Shown here: piece by piece, positions 45,201 through 57,200 of the stretch
Layout of the letters: each line of letters begins with the position of its first letter
Numbering within the stretch: the stretch's first letter is position 1
Assembly (NCBI GenBank): GCA_019055375.1
Contig: JAHQIW010000203.1
Coordinates: forward strand, 186,001-250,000
Length of the DNA stretch: 64,000 nucleotides
From: Parelaphostrongylus tenuis
Lineage: Eukaryota; Nematoda; Chromadorea; Rhabditida; Metastrongylidae
Reading direction: 5' to 3'
Translations under genes and position numbers: made by a program
The notes under the pieces: generated by a model
Databases searched by the model: none
What the model saw: the letters and a program-made list of their open reading frames with translations, nothing else
Told to the model about the DNA's origin: nothing

Positions 45201-48200
45201 CCCATCAATAGCTGTGCAGGAGGACTTGCGGATAGAACAAAATAATTTCTTGTGTTAATACTTTTCTTTCCATCTGCTGAGACACATTCCAGCTCATCTT
45301 ACTAACACTCAAATGTTCTTGGATCGTCTACGTAACGCGCGTCAGAGCATCCCATGCATACGTAACGGAATCCTTCAACATCAGCGCCCTTTATACTAAC
45401 TTATCGATTGTCTCTACATTTCAAGCCACCCACGAGCTCCTCATAGAACATCAATGATCATTAAAAATGTATGGCTTAACGACTCAGCATCTTGTAGGTC
45501 TTCTAAATGAGTACCTGAACTTATCAATCTCTAGAAAAAAAAAGGTTGACGGTGGGTCAGTGACTGGCACCAAATTAGAAAAGGAGGCCCAAGCAAATCA
45601 ATCTCCGGCGATTTTCCTGCTGTAGATACATGATAATTGCTTTGTTATCTGTTCCACACAAGCAGGGATCGATAGATTTTTTGAATTGTTAGACAGATAA
45701 TCAGGGTTCGCCCATGGGTTCCCAAAAAAATTGGCTTTCCTTCCTTAACATCCAAGTAATACTATACGAAAGCGGCTACATCACTAAGCAGTATCGAAAG
45801 CGAAGTAACGAAAATATTCTGGTTCATTGCCTATTATCCCACTCCTCACCCACAAAAAAGGCGCTCATAAAGAACAAGTTCCGCACGGCTGCGTCTTTGT
45901 GTACTGGAAGAGAACAGAAGATAGAATTTGTAGAACTTGCCCAGCAAATGATTTTTACCAATTAGTATTAAAATGCAGCTTGCAGGGAGAAGTTCGGAGA
46001 AAATCACGTGCCCTCAAACGAAAATTTCATCGAAAATGAAGGCCTGTTTGTGTTAGCATTCTTTTGATACTGACCAAGTATAGCTATAAGATGCTGTTCG
46101 GAAATAGTAGGCTTGGATGAAGTTGACACGTTGACTGAAATACTGCCAAATGATCTTCAGCGCGAGTTATCCCGCAAACCGCTTGTACGACCATCTAGCG
46201 CAAAAAAGTGCATAATTTGCCCTAACGATAGAGACGGTGATTGAAAGAGTATTACGCTTTATCTCCTGCAAAGCATGCAGCGGCGAGTGCGTTAGCAAAA
46301 CGGGAGACCACTCTGTATCCGTTTGAAAAGACCCTAGCCGACAAACGTAATACCCTTTTGCGGGCGGCGCCATTTTGGGCTGGCGGGCAGTTTGGACGGC
46401 TATGAAGAGAAGCTGCCTGTGCGGACTCTGTTATTATCTGGTAGTTTTCTAACCAAATATGCACTTTTTTCGTCCATAGATAAGATTTCTATGTTAGTAG
46501 GTGGTCAAATATAATAGAACAGACTTTAATAAGATTATTTTCTGAAGAAAAAGGAAATTACTTCATTTATATTTAACATTTCCAAGGAAAGAATCCTAGT
46601 ATTTATGCAAATGCAATTTTTATAACCTTTATCAAACATTTCTACCATATTTTTTCTATTTACCCAGGATGCAATCAAATTCATTTTTCATTTCTTTCGT
46701 TTTTCATATATCTTACTGCGTAAAGTACATAAAATGAATCATGCTGGCTGGAAATCGGAAAACAATAAATAGTTCGTCAAAGTGGCGCTTATTGAATGCC
46801 ATCCAACTTCATCGATAATCTCAGTATTTTCTGATTATTAAAGCACTTCAGGTTCCCATTTCCTAAATCACTGCATTTCCTGAATCATTGCGTAACTTTT
46901 TTCGAGTTCTTTATTCGTAACTACGATAGGCGATAAAGAGCTGGAGGGTTTCGGTTCTTTTCTCTTATCTCCACCTTGCTTGAGCCGTTTGATGAAGACG
47001 TAATTCTCACTTTTGCAAAGCTTTCTGATAATTATTCGACAGCTGAAATCACGTAAATTTGAACGGCACTTTTATTTCTTAAATGGCTTGTTTTTTGCAC
47101 TGTACTGATCGAAATATGATTCTTTTCCGCATTCAAACATTTGTCGCCGAAAAAATTTCTTTCAAGAGCAGTTGATGCTTATTAGATAGCAGGAATCTTA
47201 AAAATTTTAAGCGGTTTACTTGATTTTTGGAATGGGCTCCTTAGAGCTTTGTAAAAGCCAGAAGAAGACAAGGTTTTACAAAATCGGATATTTTTCAACG
47301 GATGCATATAGTTTTAACCTTTTGGAAAAATGCGTCATTCGATTTTTCAAGAGGTCTAATAAAGGTTTGATAGCCCACTTGAAAATTTATAAGGTATATT
47401 TTATCTTCAGAATGGCTGCCTTGGTGCACTCTTAAAGTCAGAGCACTCAGTAAAAATGAAAACACTTTCACACTTGAGAATTTCGCTCTCAACAAGGCTT
47501 TTTCGCTAGACTTTTGAAAATTGTCCAGTATCTCAAATCCCCACTATTCTCATAGTAACTTTGTATCTAGAAAGAAACTCCTTAATGTACTGTAGCAGTT
47601 AAAAGAAGATTATGTTTTGTAATTGATCGATCTGTTGCAAAGAGCGCGGTGAACTGGGGCCAATCTAGAGAAATAACACCCTTTGAAGTGGGAAGTCCAA
47701 TTTTCTTTAGATTGTTACAGTGCCCTAAGAAGTCCCCTTCAAAAAAAATTACGTCTTTGAAATTGCTGAGATTTGCGCTATCGAATGGTCATTGACTGTT
47801 TACAGAAAAAAAACCTTATCCAACGAGAAATCCTTGAATGTGTAACAAAATTTTTAGCTCGACTTTTACAGCGCAAAAAATAAGCTATCTGAAAAATAAA
47901 ATACGCCGCCCTAATCCACTTGTTTCCAGCTATCTGGTAGTCATGTAAACTTAGGAAAACATAATATCTCTTCACGAAAGAGCTCAAACAGGATGGAGAT
48001 AATGGAACTGCTTAGGCATTGCTAGAGATTTCTTCCATTTGAGGCGCTTTTTTTGATGTTGTTACTACGGATTGTTTTTCATTGATGAATGTATTGGAAA
48101 GCTGTCAACAATGTCAGCATTCTGAGAAACATGATATCAAAGCATGCATTTTTTAAGAAGAATGGAAAAGGCGTTTTCTCAATAATGTAGCTTTCATTAT

Positions 48201-51200
48201 AGAAATTAAGAATTTCTAAGACAATTGAGCGTTTTTTCACGAAAATTACGTTTGTAGAACTCCTACTATTAATAAATTCTGTAATAACAAGATTTCCGTT
48301 GTATAGTTCGACTATATGAGTAACCAAAAAATTTTTTTTTCAAAACAGTCTATTCCATGGATCAATTTTGTTCTACCAGCCGAGATCCATCGGCTGAGAA
48401 GTGGTGATGAACCAGTGTCATTGTACACTGTGTCGTCACCACATACGCCTCCCTCCTTGCTTCAGTGCAGGGCTTAATGTGGGGGCGTGGGTCACTGACG
48501 AGGAGGGCAAGGCCTCCGAAACACCGATATATGGCCCTGGAATACCAACCTCGTTTAGGTCCAAACATTTTTTTTTTGGAATTATCGAAAAATCCGGTGT
48601 AAAATGAAAGAACGGAATGATTACGGCAAGCGCAGAATATTATTATTATTTCCTTGGTAACAGAAGCAGAAGATGTCTTCTTCAAAATGCAACCTTTTTC
48701 TTAAATTTCCATTTTTCGAGCTATCGAAGGAGTGCTATTACTCAGGTGGAAGAAGTCTTTATAGAAAAATCAAAGATTTACGAGCGCGATTCTTGAAATG
48801 CGTTTGCAGAAATTGTTTTCGAAATTATAGTATTTTCACTGCTTTTTTCGCAGTGTTATTATATTACTTATATAACTAAGAGAATTGAGTGGTGAACAAA
48901 AACACTGCCTCAGGCGGGAATCGAACCCACGTTTCATCCTATCCGGGGACGCGTGCTCTACCACTACACCACTGAGGCACATTTACCCGACCACTCATTC
49001 TTTAACATCTCAATGTTAGCTATCAGCCACCAACCTTTGACAATTGTTTTCAAAAGTAGAAAATCTTGAGACAGGCGTTATTCTGGTTAGAAATACGTTT
49101 ACAAAAGTCATTCAATAATAATTCATTCTTTTTAGGCAAAAAGTTCACATGAATTGAAATCTGATTGTATAATCCCAAAAAGTCCGTTGTGAATGAGAAA
49201 AATAGACTGCGAGTGCAAGATGCTATCTTTATTTATCAGCAAAACTAATATGGAGACCAATCAAAATTTCATCGCTTGACTCTGAAAAGCACCAAGAAGG
49301 TAAAAGAAAGTGTTCAATAACAACCAGAAATACTTTTCGCAAGGATGTGGTTTTTCTCTTTGAATTAAGTAGATTTTGAGATGCATTAGCGTTGATCTTT
49401 TAAAAATTACTCACATAGGAATCTGACAAGTAATTTTTTGTGATGACAATGTGCCGCTGAGGACTCAATTAACTCGAATTTCTCTTAGAGTCCGCACCAC
49501 TTTTCGTAATCGTGCGAACGGCGCGCCAAGCTAGGGGTCATAATAACACTTATCGTTTGCAAAGGGATATATATAAGCGTACATAGGTAGATTTTTAGTA
49601 ACATATAGATATCTCTCGAAACTTTTCCGTTACCTCCACAATGTTTAAGCCCAAACACAGTTTATGCTTAATTATACGGTCCAATGGAGAGGTATGATTC
49701 ATTTTGAAAGCCACAAGCGCAATTGACGGTCACTACAATGTCAGGTGTTCCATCATCTGACTTACAATGATTTATAGCTAGGCGTCGATTCTTTCATAAA
49801 GTATGGCCTCAACGGATCCGCTGAACCCATGGACGGTGCTACCGATGAGTCCCGAGGACGAAACAGGCGCCTGTATAGCACTTAGACCTTGATGGCTCGA
49901 AAGATTTATATCCTTACCACATTATTATTATTTGAGTAAGGTCGATTTTTCAGCTCTCGGTTTTATTCAAAGTGCAAATAAACCTTCGATGACTGAAACC
50001 AAGTAAAATCGAAAGGTGTATTTTTTTTCTCAAATGGCTTTTTTTCCCGCTGTAGCTGTCAAAATGAAATTTTGCTTCACATTTGAGGATTTCTCACCGA
50101 ATAAAGTTTTTTCTACAAACAACTAATAACCAATCTATGACTTAAATATCAACTATTTTAAAATCGTAGTTGATTTTTGGAGAGGACTTCTTAGATTGAT
50201 GTGACAGCCAAAAGAAGACTGCGTTTCGTACCTCGAAGAGTAATATTTCGCGAGACTGGCCCCAAATCACCGCGTTTTTTGCAACATATCGATTGATTGC
50301 GAAGCCAATCTTTTATGACTGCTGTAATACATTAAAAAGTTCTTTCTCAAATGAAAGTTACTATGGAAATTGTAGAGATTAAAGCTATCGACCATTCACT
50401 GAAAGCTTAGCGAAAGGCTTTGTTGAGCGAAAAAACTATTAAGTGCGAAAGCTGTTTCATTGTTAATGTTGGAAAGCATAAAGGAAGCTATTTCGAAAAT
50501 AAAGTGTGCCCTAAAAATTGTCGAGTCAGCTATCAAACGATTATCAGAACTTTGGAAAAAAAGGTAGATGACGCGATGTTCTACACACGGCACGCGTTCA
50601 TTGTCAATAACGATGTGTAAGTGGTTATGGATCGATCTGCCAAATGCTTGATCGGCAGCATAATTCACAAGCACATTTTTTATCGTCAAATACAAGGTTT
50701 TTTCGCACTATAAGAAAAACTTTAGACTAGATTCATGAATTTGGTAGTCCAAGATATCCTCCACACGTCCATATGCTTTTTGTGCATCTGTTAAGGTCTA
50801 GACTCACCAATGGGTTTATTTGGTAGATCAAAATGGAAATAATTGAACCATTAAACGATGGAACAAAGCTTCTTTTACAATCTTAGTACAAAAATCCCAA
50901 AGACTTATAAGGAAAAAACCTCAAATGAATATTGAAAATTTGCGTCATAAGGAGAGCCGCGTGTGAAAGGCAGTATTATCTTCACTGTACGGCGCTGTGA
51001 AAGGGAGTTCTCAAAAACGATGTACATTTTCGAGACAGAGAAATTTCAAACTTTTGAATGACCAATAAAAATCCATTATGAAAATGCTGTCCAGCAAAAT
51101 ATACCTTGACAAAAAAGCTGGCCGCGATATCAGAAAAGGACTCAAAACACATTTTTAGCCGCCACCAGCCTGTTTATAGAGAAGAAAAGCATAAGGATAA

Positions 51201-54200
51201 GTCTCCAAACTCGACGCGAAAAGTGACCATTTTCAATGGTTGTGATACGGAGACAGTTTCTCGCATTGTGTTGTGAAACTACGCCCTCAAACGATCTGTC
51301 TAGTGAAAATGAATTGCCGTTCATTCTGTAGTCCATCTATAAGAAGATAAACAAATTTACGATACGGGGCTTGAAAGTGGTCATTTTGATCAACAAAGTA
51401 GCAACATTCGAAATGGAAGCAAGGCTTAAGAGTCGATCAGTGCATAACCATTAGTATGATCATTCAATTAGAGCACAAAAGATCATACTTTGCTGTTAGG
51501 GCAGAGATGGTAATTGCATAATTTTATTTACGTTGTACGCAGTATCTGGCTAATCATACAGGGACGAACACTTCAGAAAAGCTACTACGAAGAAAGATAG
51601 TTGATTATGGTCGGGTCCTATGTCGGTATCTACCTTCACTCACGATATCACACCTCTAACTTCAGCGTGTGGAACCACTCAGGTTTATATACAGATATCT
51701 CGAAACGTTGTGATATCGGCATAAAAGAAATGTTCTGCTGTTATCGGTGCAGAAAACAAAAAAGGCGGCAGTCGCGAAGGCGTGCCGTCGGCGTGCTCGT
51801 TTCGTTGATGTCCAGTGGAGTCCTATTAGGCCCAATGATCGTCTCTCACTAGTTGTTTTACCGCTTGAATTTGTGGAGAATACATCGAGAGGTGTAAGGA
51901 GGACAAAATTTTTCTGATCAAACCGTTGATTTCCTAGAGGTTGGAGGTGGCCATAGCTGAAGAGTACATAGGTCGATATCATCACAAGTATCCATCAACC
52001 CTTGTATATGGGAGAAATATTTGATACCTTACCACACAGTCGGTACCAGGTCGATAACGTTTTCGGTTTGATTTACTTCTAGCTGAGATCGCTGACAGAA
52101 TCATCGAAATATTTACCTAACTCAAAAGACCCTGCTGAAAGAATGAGTCTTTATTTTAAGTCCTTTGAACTCCTTCTGTACATCGTAGTCGGACACTCAA
52201 GAGCACATTCTAGCGGAAGTAAGGCGACAAATCTGCGGAGTTCTTTCAGCATTAAAGTTGTTACCTTTGGCTAACTTTTTCCCTTGCAGTATATCGGCGT
52301 TCTTAATATTTTAGTAACAATGAAATGAGTATTAAGACCTTACACTTTCGACGTACAGCCCTTTTCTGATTTGCTCTTCACAATCAATCCACATATAAAA
52401 CTCTGAAAAAAAAATGCCTTGTTTTGGTCATTTCAATGATCGTTGAATGCCAAAGTTTTTTAATTCATGTAAACTCGATGCAGCACTCTCCCATACACAT
52501 ATGCTGGCGGTGACTGAGTTTCTGGCATATATGGGAAAGCGCTCAAGCGATCAGTTCAAACACTGAAGTGTTTTGCAACTTACATCCAGTGGATTTACTT
52601 ACCATCACTGGAGAACTTTTTTTCGCATCCAGTAAGTAGGCTAAACGTCTGGATAATTATCATGTAAATCCATGCGAAAACACACATTCTATAATTACGC
52701 ATAGAAATAAGAACTAGGAAGTTGTATGCCAAGCAAAGTAGTGAAAACTCACACAATTGTGTTTTTTACAGCAAAAAGAACGTCGGTAACTTTTGGAAAT
52801 ACAAATATAGTTAGCCTGTTGAATGCAAGTAAGAATGTAAGAAGAAGCATCGTTGTATATGCTACACCATCAAGATACAGCGGTACTCTGTAGAGCAAAC
52901 CGTTGCCCATGTACTGAAACATACAGTTTACATAGTCTATTCTAAGGCATACGGAAATATATGCATTGTTGATACTCGTTTCTAATAGATAAACTTATAA
53001 TCGACCTATACTATGACCTATATCACATCCAAACCGTGTCGACGGTCATAGAGGTCCGTCGGGAATACCACGTACCCTTAATCCTAACTTTCGTCGACTA
53101 TGAAATAGCATTCGATAGTGTCGAAAAGAGTGCAGTCCCATCAGCGCTGCCGATCAAGGAGGGGGTCCGTCTTATATAGGAATATTTTCAGACTGCTATC
53201 GAAATTATATCACGAAAGCACAGTTCTTTTATCGATGTCTGACCATACCCACTGGAAAAGGGTTCGACAAGGCGATGCGATATTGCCAAAGCTGTTCACC
53301 TCCGCACAGCAGTGGATGATGAAGTCACTTGATTGGGACAAAAAGAGCATACGTATCGATGGAAAATTCCTATCAAATCTTCGTTTTGCGGATGACATTG
53401 TCTTAATCTCGAATAGTACTACTGAAGCAGAGACGATGCTCAGTCAACTTAACGAAACGGGGAAGAAAAGCGGACTACGCATAAATTGCATGAAGACTCA
53501 GTTCATAAAAAGCCAATGGTGCAATGATGTAAATATCAGGCTGGATAGTTGATGACGGAGACCTCCTCGCACGTGTACCTTGGTCTTTCGCTGAATATGG
53601 AAAACAACATGAAACAGGAACTTGACAGAAGAAGGAAAGCAGCGTGGGCCGCTTTCAGGTCTCTCAAAGAAGCCACCGACCAAATAACGCACCTCAAATT
53701 ACGCACTGACATTTTTGATTCAACATCTCTCCCAGCACTCTGTTATGCAGCGGAGACGTAGGCAGATACTTCGACCACGTCAGGACTATTGCGAACAACT
53801 CGCAGAGCGCTAGAACGATGTCTTCTGGCAATGAGTCGGCACTCACAACACCTAGCCGGCTTGAGCAGCTCAGATCTCAGAAATTTATCTCATTTTCGTG
53901 ATTCAGAAGAACTCATATCGATAGCGAAGCACAGATGGCCCAATCATGTAGTAAAAAGATCAGATGAGAGACGGACGAAGCGAATTGTAGAATGCACGCC
54001 ATGAGATTACACCCGTCCCCTCGGACAACCACCTACACGTTGGGCGGACGTATTCACTAGAAGAATCAATTAGCTGTATTCAAATCTATACTCGCATGAG
54101 CTGTATTCGTACCTGCCGATATTCTACAGATCACAGTACGAAACTCGCGTCTTGGCCAAGCTCGAATGAAACCACTAACATGGTGACAATCGCGAGAAGA

Positions 54201-57200
54201 CGAGACGAATGGAAGATGTGCTGGGTTACGCACAATTCGTGAAGACGGACCACCCAAGTATCCAACTGAATAAGGTCAGCGATAGACTACAAAGACGCCC
54301 AGAGAAAATCGTGAAGTCAAAGTTTTAGAATCTTCTACTGTGTCAAGTGAATGAAGACCAACAGAAACTCTCACGGACTGGGAATGTATCTCCCTCATCG
54401 AAAGAACTGTTTTATATACTGACCCATATCACGATTAATTACAGGACATTCCTAACTGCGGTTTGAAGTTGGATTAGTGGTATAAGTTCAGAAGCTTCTA
54501 AAATCATTCACTTCAAAGTTTTTGTTCCTGTTCAGGGATGGTGACTTCTATGTCGAAATCTGCTCTATTATGATTCTGTGCCTTATGCGAGCCTATTCGG
54601 CTGCTTGGTGAAGCGCAGTGCTTGTCAGCTGGGTGTTCTTCTATGCGGACATGGAGTGGCCTATCCGCTTCGCCAATGCATTTTTAACTGCACGCTTTGC
54701 AGGAGTTGAGGTAAACTGTGTCTATGCACATGCATTAGCTGTCTCTGCCGTCAGAGTATATTTAGCATTGTTTCGTTGTACAGAGGCGGGCGCATGAAAA
54801 GTTGCAGATTAGTTGGCGCCTCAGAGTCCGATGGTATTTTAATAATCATTACCAACTTCTGTAGACCTCTTCCTTTCAAAAACGTTTCATTGCCGTACTA
54901 ATCTCATCTGAATAGAGAAAGAATGATTAAGACTCTGCTTTCGTTGGAATTTTCCTCTGAAAGTAGGTTGTTTCCTTGAAAGATAGACCGAGAAGCTACA
55001 AATTCGTAATGATTGGAAATGGCTATTTTTCGAGTCAGTTTCGCGAGTTCTACTCTCTGCTCTCTTTTAGTACACATACCAGGGGCTGATCGGGACATGT
55101 TTCTACAAACGCTTATTTTGTTTGTGAGAGGTGTGAGGAGAGGTAATGACCAGGATAATATTTTTGCTTGGCTTTCCGCACCGCTTCGTAATGTAATTGT
55201 TATCGGATAGTTCTTATTTAAACGTTCAGAAAGGGAGCCAATTATTTTTCGGCGTTTTACAGGTGAATTCTGTATACTCTGACTGTTCATTCAATAATCT
55301 AAAACATCTGTTCAATTTTCTTTTATGTGAAGCAGTTAACTAATATTATGTACGTTTTGCATTCTTCCAAAAAAGCCTAATTTTTATTTTCTTTGCAGCC
55401 TTCATCTTCGACTCTCTATGGTTGCTTTGGCCGATGGGCATTATTAGATTTTCTCAAAGGGATATAACATCGGAAATGTGTCTGTCAGTCTCCTGAAGGA
55501 AGTCGAGTTTGGCAATGACTGGCTTTCCTGTGCTTTCCCCCTGTCGACACTTGACTAATTTTCTGCAACTTTTCACTCAAAACCGCCTTTTAATCACTCC
55601 TAAGCACACAAATAGAACTGCTTGAGCTTCTTGGAGTTAAGTGAAAAAATTCTCATGTGAGCAAGTGACGTATTCATCACAGTGAAAAGTTAAGATGTAA
55701 GGTGCTGAGTATATGAAAGGCAATGCTCTTCAAGCCGTGAAAGGTTAGAAAGTATGCTAGCTTTCCAACAACTACCACATATTATTCGCACTACTATTAT
55801 CTATTGGTCTTTTGCGGAGCACTGATATTGTTGACTGGCTACTTCGACTGCTTATGCCAATAGGTAGGAAATCAAATTTTACTCCGCAAAAATTTCCAGA
55901 CGTTCCACAAGAGCGATAAAAATTATCAAAGTGAAATAACGGTATTTGAGACTCAAATAAAGCTTAATGACTCTAACTGATTATTATTGTATTTAAATGA
56001 CCCGCCATCACAATTTTAAACGTGAGGATCTTTGTACTTCTAGCATACGATCCGTTTTTCGTTGTCTGCTTGAATGACGTAGAATGCTGGTCCAGCATGT
56101 CTCCTTGCAGTCTGCCGGGATAGCCTGACTGAGGCGTTCCATCGGGCGTCCTTGGGGGTCGAACTCGGCTCCACGCACGCTGCCGCGAGTATCACAACCA
56201 CTCGGTCAAGGCGTCCGACTCTAATTATGAAGCCGAAATTGGAAAGTGGTGAAGTTCGCGTGAGCAAAAGATGGTCTTCGAAGTAAACCGATAATTGTCA
56301 GATAGCAATAAAAAGATTAAGCATGAAGCTTTCGGAGTTGATAATCCCCTAAGTGATGCTCCGTGCATTCGTCTTCAATTTCAATTCCGTCTGAGGTGAT
56401 TGAATGCATGTGTGACTTTTACAATGACTTGCGGTGGCTTCCCGCTAAACCGAGTCAGTGTTGCGTAACCTAGCAGACCAATCTAGTACCATTTACTGAT
56501 CCCGGTGGGATGAATGGCTTGCTGTCCCATGTGCGCGAGATCGAACCATTGACCTCTGTGCGACGAAGAGCACCTCTAACCTCTGCGTCACACGCGCTTT
56601 CAGGTAATAATAGTTTCATTCAGTGTATAGAAAAAGTAAAACTGATCAACACACACCTGCACTCCAGTGAATGTAATTGGGAAGACAATGTAAAGCTGGA
56701 CAAACAGCAAAGAAATACTGCACGCAATAATTTGTATTACTATCAAGTAGAAAACTGTTGCTACGAAAATTCTTCCATCCCTGCAATGCTTTATTAGTTG
56801 CTTTCATCTGAAAGACTTGGTACATCAATAAGTCAGCCATTCTTTGCAGAAACGAAAACGCAGCGCGCTTTCTTGAAGCTGCTTTTTGTTAGGTTAGGTT
56901 GAGTATAGTATAGTATACAGATACCTTGAAAACCGTGGATGATCACTATAGTACTTTTTGTGGGAAAGCAATCTACTTCAAGCTTCATACGTTGAATTCT
57001 ATTTTTCGCGATTCATTCACGTCGTTGTTGATGGCGTTTCAGCGTACTTAACTGCCTGATACCGCAAGAAACTCACGAGATTACTTATGAAGAATTCTAT
57101 CGAAGAGCCTGTCTGGGATTAACTCGTTCGGGAACGCTCAGAAAGCGCTGCAAATCGCGCGAATCTCACGAAGGACATTACGATATCATCCCTTGAGTTT

